64,000 nt of DNA. It comes from WTGU01 sp965200925. Lineage in GTDB: Bacteria > Pseudomonadota > Alphaproteobacteria > UBA828. Shown piece after piece: positions 25,663 through 34,795 of the stretch; position 1 is the first letter of the stretch; the number at the start of each line of letters is the position of its first letter. The stretch spans positions 1,178,001-1,242,000 of the forward strand of contig OZ241738.1 in NCBI GenBank assembly GCA_965200925.1, read 5' to 3'. The notes under the pieces were generated by a model that ran no database searches, had not been told where the DNA came from, and worked only from the letters and a program-made list of their open reading frames with translations. The position numbers and the translations under genes are program-made.

Positions 25663-28600
25663 ATGGAGCAAGCCGAAGGGAGAAGAGCGGACAGAAGGCG
25701 AAGAAAGAAAACGAAGATGCGCGAATATGGGAGAGAAAAGGAAGGTGTCTCGGCACTGGTGCGGGCGCTCGTGGCCGCCGTAGAAATACTGGAGGGACGA
25801 ACGGTCGCGAAAGACTGGATAAGACGGAGCGCCTTCGAGAAAAGGATCGCCGAACTTCGACGCAGGGCAGGAAGAGTCAAAGCGCAAAATGCGTGGATAT
25901 GCAGGTGGCTGCGTCCGGAGCTGCGGGCCGTCAGCGCCGCGATGCGCAAGCTGGAGAGAGTGGCGACGGAAGCGCGCAGAAGCGAAGCGAACGAGCGTTA
26001 CGCGCAATGGAGGCTGCGGAACGCAGACGCGGACCCCGTCCTCAAAGGGCTGCATCCGGCGCAACGGAGAGCGGTCGTCGTCGCCGAAGATACGCAGCTC
26101 GTCCTGGCGGGGGCAGGCGCGGGCAAAACGCAGACGATGGCGGCGAAGGTCGCCGACAGACTCCGGAACGGACGCACGACGCCAGGCGGCATCGCGGTCA
26201 TCACGTTCACGAACAAGGCGGCAGACGAGCTTCGTGAACGGATCGCGCAACTGGCAGGGCAGACGACGGAAGACACGGTCGTCGGGACGATTCACAAGCT
26301 GGCGAAGCGCGTGCTGGAAGAGACGCCCGGCGGAGGGAGGACGAGAATCGACCCGATCGCAGAGCTGAAACCCCAACGCTACCGAGCGCTCGAACGGATG
26401 CTCGACGCGGCGCTGAAAGCGCATCGGAACCTGCGCGAGTCACTGCGGGTGCGCGCCCAGGCGTATGTGCGGATACCGCCCAACGATGGAAGGCTGGACG
26501 GAGAGAGGGTGCGGGTGAGCCTGAGAAACGACAAGTCGATGGACGTGCGATCGCACGGCGAGGCGGCGATCTGCCGGGCCCTGGACGAACGGGGGATCCC
26601 GTTCATATACGAGGCACCGTTCGTCGAAGAGCATCCGACGGAGGAGGAGAAAGAGCACAAGCCGGAGGTGGCAAAGGTGAAAGAAGAGTGTCTGCGCCGC
26701 GGCTACCGGCCGGACTTCAGGATCCCTCTGGACGAAGGGATCGTCGTGTGGTTGGAGCACTGGGCGGTAGACAGGAAGGGAAACCCGCCGAAGGGATGGA
26801 AGACGGAAGAACGGCGGAAATACGTCGAAGACATGAACTGGAAACGGCGCACGCATCAAGTGATGGGAACCCTGCTCGCGGAGACGGACTACGGGCAGTA
26901 CGCGGACGCGCTCGAAGAAGAAAAGGACTGGGACACCGTCGTCGTTGCGGCGCTCTCGCGCGCGGCAGACAGAACGCCCGGATGGCTCGAGGAACGATTC
27001 CCCCGGAGGGACGACGGTTGGAGGCCGGAGGCGGAGACGATCCGGATCCTGGTCCAGGAAATCGACGAATGGATCGGGGCTGCGGGACGCAGCGGCCTGA
27101 AAGAGGCGGAGATCGAAAGGCGGATCGCACGCATGGACGCCGGCAACAGCCTCGCCGAGGCGCAGGCGCTGGCGACGCTCGCGAAGGCGGTCAGGGCGCG
27201 CTACGAGGCCCATCTCGAGCAGGCGAGGACGACCGACTTCGAGAAGTTGATCCTCGACGCCGCGAAAGCGCTGGAAACGGGGAAAGCCGTACCGGGGCTG
27301 GACGCGGTGATCGTCGACGAGTGGCAAGACGTGAACGGCGCGCAGGAACGGTTCGTCCGGGCGTTGAGCAGGCACGGGGGAAAAGCGGACGCCCGCCCGA
27401 CTCTTTGCGTGGTCGGGGACGACTGGCAATCGATCTACGGGTTCCAGGGGGGAGATCCGGCATACACGCGGGACTTCGCCGACACGCGGGACTTCGCCGA
27501 GAAAAAAGGGGACGCCTGCGAACGGACGGACCTCACGCGGACGTGGCGGTTCGGAAAACGACGCGCGGACGCCACACGGCGCTGGGCGCTGGCGGACGGG
27601 AACGCGGTCGACAAACGGGTCGAAGGCGACGAAAGCAAAGACGGGATCGGGGCAGTCACCGAGATCGTCGGCCGGATGGTGACGAAGGCGGGAGCGGCGC
27701 GCTTGGGCGGAACGGAGGGGCTGGAATCGGTGGAGACGGCAATCGGAGGGATATTGGAAAAGATCAGGGAAAAGGGCAGTGAGACAGGCACGAACGTGCT
27801 GCTGCTGGCGCGGCGCCGCAACACCGTCGCGGACAGGAACCGCCCGGAAGACGAAGAGGTGCGGAAGGTGCTCGAAGAGTGGAGGACGCGGCCTTGGCAG
27901 ATCCCGAACGAGGTCGACAAGCACGATGAAACGGAAGTGCGGAACGCAGCGGTACAACGGGCGCGGAAGCGCAAGGCGGAGGGTCTGAATCACGGAGCAC
28001 TCCGGAATGCCGCCATGCGAGCCGGCCTTGCCCTCGACCTGGAAACGCTGACGGTGCACGGCGCGAAGGGCCTGGAGGCGGACTACGTGATCTTCGTCCA
28101 GGGGAAGGATCGGAAAATCAAGGACGAGGCCCGAGAGAAGGCGCTCGCGCGCGCCCTGGAACCGCTGCTGCCCGCCGGGGCGAACGGGCCCGAGGAGGAG
28201 CGACGGATCTGGTACGTGGCGCTGACACGGGCGAAAAAGGGGACGTATGTGGTGGCCCCTCCCGGCGACGCGGAAGACACGGCGCTCCTGGACGAATTGT
28301 GGCGCGACGAGAGGCGGCAATACGGCGTCGGGACGGCCGAACTTGCGGATTGGCTGGAAGCGTATCGGGAAGGTGTGCCGTGTCCGAAGTGCGCGGCGAT
28401 GGGGCAAACCGGACGTCTGGTGGCCCGCACGGCGAGGACGGGGAGGGAATTCGTCGGATGCACAAGCTTCAGGTACACTGATGTCGTCGGGGCGCGTTCA
28501 TGCGGACATATGGAACGGCGATGTCCGGTATGCAGGAGAGGCGTCGTGCGCAGGACGAACGACCGGCGTGGGCAATGCACCGAACGGGAGTGCGGGGAAA

Positions 28601-28767
28601 AGATTCCTCTCTGCGGGTGCGCCGTACCGAAGCCGATGACGATCAGGAGAAACCGCAGGATGGGGGAGGCGTTTTGGGGGTGCCAGGACTACCGCGGCCC
28701 CGAAAATCCGACATGCGGGCGAATGGAACCACTGGCGAGGGAACCGGCGGGAGGACCCCCTGCGTGA
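25663..28767 (+). CDS. UvrD/Rep-type SF1 helicase with inserted PD-(D/E)XK-like nuclease domain and C-terminal zinc ribbons
   Basis: A 1034-residue protein. Helicase motifs: Q-like GLHPAQRRAVV (129-139), Walker A GAGAGKT (150-156), TFTNKAADELRERI, Walker B VDEWQD (551-556), VVGDDWQSIYGFQGG and VHGAKGLEADYVIF. Between domains 1A and 2A, residues about 295-405 read SHGEAAICRALDERGIPFIY ... YRPDFRIP ... VVWLEHWAVDRKG ... MNWKRRTH, which matches the embedded restriction-endonuclease-like domain of some bacterial UvrD relatives (E300, D351, E365 candidates). The last 115 residues hold several CxxC pairs resembling topoisomerase I zinc fingers (CPKC, CPVC, FWGCQDY). The coding strand is strikingly purine-rich, unlike its neighbours, suggesting transfer. 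The start could be ATG 25717. No partner gene adjoins it. DNA repair or solo phage defence are both possible. Confidence 0.88.
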   Translation: MEQAEGRRADRRRRKKTKMREYGREKEGVSALVRALVAAVEILEGRTVAKDWIRRSAFEKRIAELRRRAGRVKAQNAWICRWLRPELRAVSAAMRKLERVATEARRSEANERYAQWRLRNADADPVLKGLHPAQRRAVVVAEDTQLVLAGAGAGKTQTMAAKVADRLRNGRTTPGGIAVITFTNKAADELRERIAQLAGQTTEDTVVGTIHKLAKRVLEETPGGGRTRIDPIAELKPQRYRALERMLDAALKAHRNLRESLRVRAQAYVRIPPNDGRLDGERVRVSLRNDKSMDVRSHGEAAICRALDERGIPFIYEAPFVEEHPTEEEKEHKPEVAKVKEECLRRGYRPDFRIPLDEGIVVWLEHWAVDRKGNPPKGWKTEERRKYVEDMNWKRRTHQVMGTLLAETDYGQYADALEEEKDWDTVVVAALSRAADRTPGWLEERFPRRDDGWRPEAETIRILVQEIDEWIGAAGRSGLKEAEIERRIARMDAGNSLAEAQALATLAKAVRARYEAHLEQARTTDFEKLILDAAKALETGKAVPGLDAVIVDEWQDVNGAQERFVRALSRHGGKADARPTLCVVGDDWQSIYGFQGGDPAYTRDFADTRDFAEKKGDACERTDLTRTWRFGKRRADATRRWALADGNAVDKRVEGDESKDGIGAVTEIVGRMVTKAGAARLGGTEGLESVETAIGGILEKIREKGSETGTNVLLLARRRNTVADRNRPEDEEVRKVLEEWRTRPWQIPNEVDKHDETEVRNAAVQRARKRKAEGLNHGALRNAAMRAGLALDLETLTVHGAKGLEADYVIFVQGKDRKIKDEAREKALARALEPLLPAGANGPEEERRIWYVALTRAKKGTYVVAPPGDAEDTALLDELWRDERRQYGVGTAELADWLEAYREGVPCPKCAAMGQTGRLVARTARTGREFVGCTSFRYTDVVGARSCGHMERRCPVCRRGVVRRTNDRRGQCTERECGEKIPLCGCAVPKPMTIRRNRRMGEAFWGCQDYRGPENPTCGRMEPLAREPAGGPPA

Positions 28768-29024
28768 ATGGCTCATCGCTGCGCCGGTGGGGGCTGGAAG
28801 ACCGGCCGGACCGAAGCGTCCGCGAAGAAAACGACCGACGCTCGCCATGATCCGGAAGACGACAGGCGCGGGCGTGTCATAGGCGCCGCGCCTCTCGCGC
28901 AAGTTCGCTTCGAACGGCCGCCGGATTGACGCGGCCGGTGCGGACCGTCCATCATGGCGGCAACGAGAAGACGGGGCGGCGCCTCTGCGCGTCCGCTGCG
29001 AATCACAAATCAGGGGAGGAGAAC
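28768..29024. other. Intergenic region before the sugar ABC operon
   Basis: This stretch of 257 bases must hold the promoter of the ABC operon. I see no convincing -35/-10 pair, terminator or repeat. AGGGGAGGAGAAC immediately before ATG 29025 is a strong ribosome-binding site. Confidence 0.4.
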
Positions 29025-30161
29025 ATGCGCGCTTTCGCACGGAGGCCAAGGGTCCGGCGGTTGGCCGTCGGCATGCTGGCGGTGGCACTCGCGGCGGGAT
29101 GGGCCGGGGCGCCGAAGACGGCGGGCGCGGCGGAGAAGGTGAAGGTCTTCGTCAGCACCGGCTTCGAGGGCAACACCTGGATGGACGCCTCGATCAACCT
29201 GCTCACCGCCATCGCCCAGACCAAGGCGTTCAAGGATCGGGTCGCGCTCAAGGTGCAGTCCGCCCGTGCCAACGCGCAGACCCAGATCCAGCAGATCAAC
29301 GCCATGACGCAGGCCGGCGCCGACGTCATCGTGTCCTGGGCGATCTCGCCGACCGCGCTGAACCGGGCGATTCGCAACGCCTGCCGCAAGGGCGTGATCT
29401 TCATCACCTTCGACGCCGAGGTCACCGAGCCCTGCGCCTACCACGTGGGCATCAACCAGGACTGGGCCGGCGCCGGCCCGGCGGAATGGCTGGCCGAGGA
29501 GCTGGGCGGCAAGGGCAACATCGTCTTCATGGGCGGGATTCCCGGCAACATGGTGGACATGCGGCGCAACGCGGCGGCCAAGGCCGTGTTCGCGGAATTC
29601 CCGGACATCGCCATCGTCGCCGACACGCCCAGCATGTGGAACAACGCGACGGCGAAGCAGAAGCTCACCGAGATCGTCGCCACCCACGGCTGGGACAAGA
29701 TCGACGGGCTGTGGACGCAGACCGGCTGCTACGTCTTCACCCAGATGCAGGTGGACGCGGGACGGGGCGACCGGCTGAAGCCCTGCGCCGGCAACGGCAC
29801 CAACGGCCACCGCGTCGCCCAGCTGCCGCCGGGGACCACCGAGGGCGCCTACGGCCTGCGCAGTGCCTCGATGGGTTCGCCCCCCTGGGCCGCGCCGCTG
29901 GCCTTCAAGCTGGCGATGGCGAAGCACGACGGCGCCGACATCCCGCATTTCTACGAGATCCCGATGCCGCTGGTGACGCCGGGCGAGACGCAGCTTTGCG
30001 ACCGCGCCGACCTCGCGGAACTCAAGGCGAAGGACTGGGCCTGCAACGCCGTGCCGCTCTCGGTCGCGCCGTCGAACTACTTCATCGACGTGTGGCACCC
30101 GGAGGTGCCCGAGCTCGACGCCTTCTCGGCCCTCGAAGGCGCCGTGCCCGAAGGGAGCTGA
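29025..30161 (+). CDS. Sugar ABC transporter substrate-binding protein (ribose/periplasmic-binding type I)
   Basis: Periplasmic solute receptor of 378 residues. The Sec signal peptide (MRAFARRPRVRRLAVGMLAV...) is cleaved near AGAAEKVKV. The mature part shows the RbsB-type alternating fold: ARANAQTQIQQINAMTQAGAD, VIVSWAISPTALNRAI, NIVFMGGIPGN and KIDGLWTQTG. ATG 29025 follows the strong AGGGGAGG. It leads an operon with an ATPase and a fused permease. A GC-rich stretch of 99 bases with hairpin potential separates it from the ATPase gene, a common way to favour the binding protein's mRNA. The sugar is unknown; ribose, xylose or another simple sugar are possible. Confidence 0.9.
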   Translation: MRAFARRPRVRRLAVGMLAVALAAGWAGAPKTAGAAEKVKVFVSTGFEGNTWMDASINLLTAIAQTKAFKDRVALKVQSARANAQTQIQQINAMTQAGADVIVSWAISPTALNRAIRNACRKGVIFITFDAEVTEPCAYHVGINQDWAGAGPAEWLAEELGGKGNIVFMGGIPGNMVDMRRNAAAKAVFAEFPDIAIVADTPSMWNNATAKQKLTEIVATHGWDKIDGLWTQTGCYVFTQMQVDAGRGDRLKPCAGNGTNGHRVAQLPPGTTEGAYGLRSASMGSPPWAAPLAFKLAMAKHDGADIPHFYEIPMPLVTPGETQLCDRADLAELKAKDWACNAVPLSVAPSNYFIDVWHPEVPELDAFSALEGAVPEGS

Positions 30162-30260
30162 CCCCGCGCCGGGGGCGCCCCGCACCGGGGGCGCGGCTCC
30201 CGCGACGGGACCGGGGCGGCACGCCGCGAGGCGCGGCACCCGCCCCGTCCGCCTCCGCCG

Positions 30261-31796
30261 ATGCCGGACCCACCGCCCGCCGTCGCGATCCGCGGCCTGA
30301 GCAAGGCGTTCGGCGCGACGATCGCCTTGCGGGAGGTCTCGCTCGCCATTCCCGCCGGCGAGGTCCATGCCCTGCTCGGCGAAAACGGCGCCGGCAAATC
30401 CACCCTGGTCAGGATCATGAGCGGGCTGAGTCCGCCGGACGCGGGCGCGATCGCCCTGTTCGGCGAGACGGTGCGCATCCCGACGCCGCGGGCGGCGCAC
30501 GGGCTGGGCATCCAGACGGCCTTCCAGGAAATTTCGCTGATCCCCGACCTGACGGTCGCGCAGAACATGCTGCTGCCTTACGAGCCGGTCCGCGCCCCGG
30601 GCTGGATCGACCGGCGCGCCGCGCTGGCGCGGGTGCGCGACGCCCTGGCGCGGATCGGCGTGGAAGGCGTCGACCCGTCCGCCGAGGTCGGCGCCCTCGC
30701 CCTGCCCGTGCGGCAGAAGATCGAGATCGCGCGCGCGGTCATGCGCGCGCCGCGCGTCCTCCTCCTGGACGAGCCGACCTCTTCGCTCTCCGGCAAAGAC
30801 GTGGCATGGCTCGGCGCGCTCGTGGACCGCCTGCGCCGGGCCGGCACCACCGTCGTCTTCATCTCCCACCGGATGCAGGAGGTGCGCCGCTTCTGCGACG
30901 CCCTCACGATCCTGCGCAACGGGCGCAACGTCGGCAGCTTCGCGGCGGCCGCCATCTCCGACGACGAGGTGATCACGCGCGTCATCGGCCGTTCGCTCGC
31001 CGCCACCTTCCCTGCGAAACCCGCCCGCATCGACCGCGCCGCGCCCCCTCTCCTTGCGGCGAGCGGCCTCTCCGTCGAAGGCACCCTGGAGTCGTTCTCG
31101 TTCGCCGTCGCGGCGGGTGAGATCGCCGGCGTGGGCGCGCTCGACGGCATGGGCCAGCGGGCGCTTTTCCTGGCGCTGTTCGGCATGGTCGCGCCGAGCG
31201 CCGGCGCCATTTCGATCGGCGGCCGGAAGGTGGTCCTGCGTGGCCCGCGGGACGCCCTCCGACGCGACGTCGGCATCAGCTTCGTGCCCGAGGACCGCAA
31301 GACGGAAGCGCTCTTCCTCGAGCTCACGGGGACGGAAAACCTCTCCCTGCCGGTCATCGAGCGCTACACGCGCTTCGGCCTGGTGAACCTGGCCCGCGAG
31401 GCGGAAGCGGCGCGCGACGCGCTGGCCATGGTGGGCGTCGATGCGCGGGCGCTGCACCAGCCCTGCAAGGTGTTCAGCGGCGGCAACCAGCAGAAGATGG
31501 CGATCGCCAAGTGGCTGCTCGCGGAGAGCCGCGTCCTCCTCATGTACGATCCGACGCGCGGGGTGGACGTGGGCACCAAGGCCGAGATCTACGGGCTGGT
31601 GCGCGCCTACGCGAACGCCGGCGGCGGGGTGCTCTACTATTCGACCGACGTGGCCGAGCTCGTCAATCTGTGCGACACGGTGACGGTGCTCTACCGCGGC
31701 CGCAAGGCGGCGGCGCTCGCCGGGGCGGAGATCGCCGAGTCGGCGATCATGCGGGCGGCGCTCGGCGAGGACGCGGCGCCGGAGAGCCCGCGTTGA
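30261..31796 (+). CDS. Sugar ABC transporter ATP-binding protein (RbsA/MglA/XylG type, duplicated NBD)
   Basis: Cytoplasmic motor of the importer, 511 residues with two nucleotide-binding domains as in RbsA. NBD1 has Walker A LLGENGAGKSTLV (about residues 38-50), Walker B VLLLDEPTSSLSG and H-loop FISHRM. NBD2 has the degenerate first motif GALDGMGQRALF and an intact signature FSGGNQQKMAIAKW with Walker B VLLMYDPTRGVD, where Tyr-Asp replaces the usual Asp-Glu, as in this family. The stop TGA overlaps the TTG start of the permease gene, so the products are made together. Its partner is unusual in carrying both permease units in one chain. Confidence 0.93.
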   Translation: MPDPPPAVAIRGLSKAFGATIALREVSLAIPAGEVHALLGENGAGKSTLVRIMSGLSPPDAGAIALFGETVRIPTPRAAHGLGIQTAFQEISLIPDLTVAQNMLLPYEPVRAPGWIDRRAALARVRDALARIGVEGVDPSAEVGALALPVRQKIEIARAVMRAPRVLLLDEPTSSLSGKDVAWLGALVDRLRRAGTTVVFISHRMQEVRRFCDALTILRNGRNVGSFAAAAISDDEVITRVIGRSLAATFPAKPARIDRAAPPLLAASGLSVEGTLESFSFAVAAGEIAGVGALDGMGQRALFLALFGMVAPSAGAISIGGRKVVLRGPRDALRRDVGISFVPEDRKTEALFLELTGTENLSLPVIERYTRFGLVNLAREAEAARDALAMVGVDARALHQPCKVFSGGNQQKMAIAKWLLAESRVLLMYDPTRGVDVGTKAEIYGLVRAYANAGGGVLYYSTDVAELVNLCDTVTVLYRGRKAAALAGAEIAESAIMRAALGEDAAPESPR

Positions 31797-33844
31797 AGGC
31801 CCGGACGGCGCTGCGTTGGCGACGCCAGCGCGGCACGATCGTGTCCGTGCTGGTGTTCGGCGCGATGCTGGTCGTCCTCCAGTCGATCACGGGCCAGGGC
31901 ATCGCCTATTTCGACGTCGCCAGCATCGGCGCCAGCGCGGCGACGCTGGCGCTGGCGGCGGTCGGCGAGACGCTCGTCATCCTGGCCGGCGGGCTGGACC
32001 TGTCGGCCGGTGCCGTGATCTCGCTCGTCAACGTGGTGCTCGTCACCCAGGTCGGGCCGAGCGGGCTCGGCACGGTGAGCTTCACCCTCGTCAGCATCGT
32101 CCTCGCCCTCGGCCTCGGGTTCGCCATCGGCGCGCTCAACGGCTTCCTGATCGCCTATGTCGGGCTGCAATCCATCGTCGTGACCCTGGCCGTCATGTTC
32201 GTCGCGCAGGGCGCGGCCCTTCTCATCCTGCAATTCCCGGGCGGCGAGGTGCCGTGGGCCTTCAGCCTGATCTTCACCGGAGACGCGATCGCCGAAGCTC
32301 TGCCGGCGCCCGTCGTCGTCCTGCTCGTGGCCGCGCTGGCCTGGCTCTTCCTCAAGAACACGCGCCTCGGCACCGGCATCTACGCCACGGGCAGCCACGA
32401 GGAATCGGCGGCGGCCAACGGCGTGGACACGCGGCGGATCAAGTTCCTGACCTTCGCCCTCGCCGGCATGTGCTACGGCGCCGCCGGGCTCTTCATCACC
32501 GCCAACATGGGCGGCGGCGACCCGCTCATCGGGGCGAAGATGCTGTTGCAGATCTTCGCCGCCGTGGTGCTGGGCGGGACGCTGATCGGCGGCGGGCGCG
32601 GCGGCTGCGTGGGCACGATCTTCGGCGCGCTCACCCTCACCATCGTCGTCAACATCTTCCTCGTGCTGGGCGTGCGCACCTACTACACGCCGATCGTCGA
32701 AGGCGTGATCCTGCTGCTCGCCGTCCTCGGCTTCTCGCTCGGCCGCGAGGCGCCGCTGGTCGCGGTCGCCCGCTACTGGCGTCTGACCCTGCGCGGGCTG
32801 CGGGAGGGCGCGCTGCCGGGGCGGCTGGCACCGCCGGGGCCGCCGATCGGCCTCGCCGCCATCGGCCGCCCGCCGACGGCAGACGGCGTGCTCCCCGGAT
32901 GGTTCGCCCGGCGCCGGGCGGCGTTCCGCTACGCCGCCCCCGCCTACGTCATCTACGTGGTGATCCTGGCGGCGACGGTCGGCGTCTTCGGCGGCGATTT
33001 CTCGCCGCTCGCCTATCTCAACGCGATGCTGATCCTGACCGCCTTCCTCGCGATTCTCGGCCTCGGGCAAGGCGGCGTGATCGTCACCGGCGGCCTCGAC
33101 CTCTCCGTGCCCTGGGCCGTGACCTTCCCCGCCATCGTCGTGACGACGCTCTGCAACGGCCTCGACGCGCCGGCCTTCTGGGTGGTTCCGGCGGCGCTCG
33201 GCGCCGGCCTCCTGATCGGCCTCCTGAACGGGCTGACCATCGTGCTCTTCGGGCTCTCGCCCATCATCGTGACCCTCGCCATGAACGGCGTGCTGGAGGG
33301 GGTGTCGCTGCTGTTCAGCGACGGCGCACCGATCGGCAAGGCGCCGCCGGCGCTCGCCTGGTTCGTGACCGGCACGATCGGCGGGATCGCGCCGATCGGT
33401 TGGTTCCTCGTCGTCTTCGCCGCCGCGGCGACGCTGTTCCTGAACCGCAGCGCCGCGGGCCGGCGCCTCTTCGCCGTCGGCAACAGCGTCCGGGTGAGCC
33501 GGCTTTCGGGCGTGCGCACCGGCTTCCCCATCGTCGGCGCCTACGTCCTGAGCGGCTTCTGCTCCTCCCTGGTCGGCCTGTTCCTGGCCGGCTTCAGCGG
33601 CCAGGCGTTCTACGGCATGGGCGATCCGTACCTGCTCTCGTCCATCGCGGTCGTCGTCCTCGGCGGCACGCTCATCACCGGCGGCCGGGGCCACTATCTC
33701 GGCATTCTGGGCGGCGCCATCCTGTTCACGGGCCTCGGCATCATGCTCTCCGGCACCGTCCTGCCGGAGGCGGTGCGCAACATCATCTACGGCCTGGTCG
33801 TCCTCGGCGCCATCGTCGCCCTGCGCGAACGCACGGCGCGCTGA
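31793..33844 (+). CDS. Fused double permease of a ribose-type sugar ABC transporter
   Basis: About 683 residues containing two consecutive RbsC-type (BPD_transp_2) domains in one polypeptide. The first spans about residues 20-330 (ILAGGLDLSAGAVISL, LGGTLIGGGRGG) and the second about 375-683 (IVTGGLDLSVPWAVTF, LGGTLITGGRGHYLG). They are joined by a Pro/Gly-rich linker (LAPPGPPIGLAAIGRPPTAD). Standard importers use two separate chains. The best start is TTG 31793 with GGAG eight bases upstream and a TTGA overlap with the ATPase gene. Each half has about 8-10 hydrophobic segments. With the binding protein and double ATPase, the complete transporter would need only three polypeptides. Its 3' flank is T-rich (33845-33870), a possible terminator. 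Confidence 0.9.
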   Translation: MKARTALRWRRQRGTIVSVLVFGAMLVVLQSITGQGIAYFDVASIGASAATLALAAVGETLVILAGGLDLSAGAVISLVNVVLVTQVGPSGLGTVSFTLVSIVLALGLGFAIGALNGFLIAYVGLQSIVVTLAVMFVAQGAALLILQFPGGEVPWAFSLIFTGDAIAEALPAPVVVLLVAALAWLFLKNTRLGTGIYATGSHEESAAANGVDTRRIKFLTFALAGMCYGAAGLFITANMGGGDPLIGAKMLLQIFAAVVLGGTLIGGGRGGCVGTIFGALTLTIVVNIFLVLGVRTYYTPIVEGVILLLAVLGFSLGREAPLVAVARYWRLTLRGLREGALPGRLAPPGPPIGLAAIGRPPTADGVLPGWFARRRAAFRYAAPAYVIYVVILAATVGVFGGDFSPLAYLNAMLILTAFLAILGLGQGGVIVTGGLDLSVPWAVTFPAIVVTTLCNGLDAPAFWVVPAALGAGLLIGLLNGLTIVLFGLSPIIVTLAMNGVLEGVSLLFSDGAPIGKAPPALAWFVTGTIGGIAPIGWFLVVFAAAATLFLNRSAAGRRLFAVGNSVRVSRLSGVRTGFPIVGAYVLSGFCSSLVGLFLAGFSGQAFYGMGDPYLLSSIAVVVLGGTLITGGRGHYLGILGGAILFTGLGIMLSGTVLPEAVRNIIYGLVVLGAIVALRERTAR

Positions 33845-33931
33845 AATTTTCGTTTGTTTTTTGTGTTTGAGGTGCGCGTGCTCCAGGCCCGCCGCATACG
33901 GCTGAGGCGTGAAACCAACCCGACGAAGTGT

Positions 33932-34795
33932 CTAAAGCGCCAGGAATGAAAGCCAGTTTTGGACAGTTTCCATGCCCCTTCGCGCCTCGGTAGCACCGAG
34001 CCCATAGGTCTCCGCAAGCAAGCCGACGGCATTCTGCGTATCCGAATCGTCCAGTCGTATCACGGAGTTGGCAAAGGGGGCGGCGAGCAAACAGGTCGAT
34101 ATCCACGCTCTGACCGCATCGTTCGTCAAGCCCGGTGGGATCGAGAGCGCTTGAATGTCGCGTCGCGCGGCCCTCTGTTCGTCAAAGGAAGCGATCTCGC
34201 TCTCTCGTCCCTGGTATGTAAGTTCCAGGTTTCCGGGATCGCGAGTCGCCGGACGCCATGCATCAAGCAGTGGTTGTGCGCCAGAAATCGTACTGTTACT
34301 TCGTTCGTCCATCTCAACGAGGGCTTCCCAACGTGCGAATTCGGCGTCGCTAATTTCTCTCGAATCACGTAGCAATTCCCGCTCGAATCTGTGTGCGTCA
34401 AAGTCGTCATCTGCGCGACAAAGGATTTCTAAATTCGGTTGCAAGGTCCAGCCCATCGCTGAAGACGTCAGATTCGCGGATCCAACAAGGACGACTTCAT
34501 CGATTCGGTAGTATTTAGCATGTAGGGACGGGTGAAGCCTGAACGAGCCTCTTTGTTTGGTAACGAGAGTACGACATCCGGCGTCGGACGCACCAACGAT
34601 GAGATCTTCGGGGCGCCATCTCTTAACACAGACAAGGGAGATAATCGATCTGGCGTCTTTCAGCACGGTATTGAGAGCATCCATCTTGATGTACGGTGCT
34701 GCAATGACGAGATGTCGGGCTCTTGAGCAAATTTCGACCAATACATTTCCGGATGTCTCAGGCATCCTAGCCGTCTCTCTCGCGGAGCCGGCCAA
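33932..34795 (-). CDS. PLD-like nuclease domain protein, last gene of the four-gene island
   Basis: A 287-residue protein with one phospholipase-D-type motif: H92-x-K94 in PSLHAKYYRI followed by VVLVGSANLTSS (S107, N108), preceded by an N-terminal HLVIAAPYIKMDALN strand. Single-HKD proteins such as Nuc and BfiI work as dimers and cut DNA with a histidine intermediate; a nuclease role is inferred from that. The C-terminal half is helical with no recognised domain. Its start overlaps the end of the GHKL ATPase gene by 29 bases, so it belongs to the same operon. Base composition is markedly more AT-rich than the ABC transporter upstream, as for the whole island. Confidence 0.82.
   Translation of the reverse strand: MAGSARETARMPETSGNVLVEICSRARHLVIAAPYIKMDALNTVLKDARSIISLVCVKRWRPEDLIVGASDAGCRTLVTKQRGSFRLHPSLHAKYYRIDEVVLVGSANLTSSAMGWTLQPNLEILCRADDDFDAHRFERELLRDSREISDAEFARWEALVEMDERSNSTISGAQPLLDAWRPATRDPGNLELTYQGRESEIASFDEQRAARRDIQALSIPPGLTNDAVRAWISTCLLAAPFANSVIRLDDSDTQNAVGLLAETYGLGATEARRGMETVQNWLSFLAL

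Noticed and set aside
25663..28767. Gabija or Septu membership of the UvrD-like helicase
   Set aside because: No GajA/OLD nuclease or PtuB-type partner adjoins it, and the inserted nuclease-like domain differs from GajB.
30162..30260. Riboswitch between the binding-protein and ATPase genes
   Set aside because: Only generic GC-rich hairpins are visible; nothing matches a known riboswitch core.
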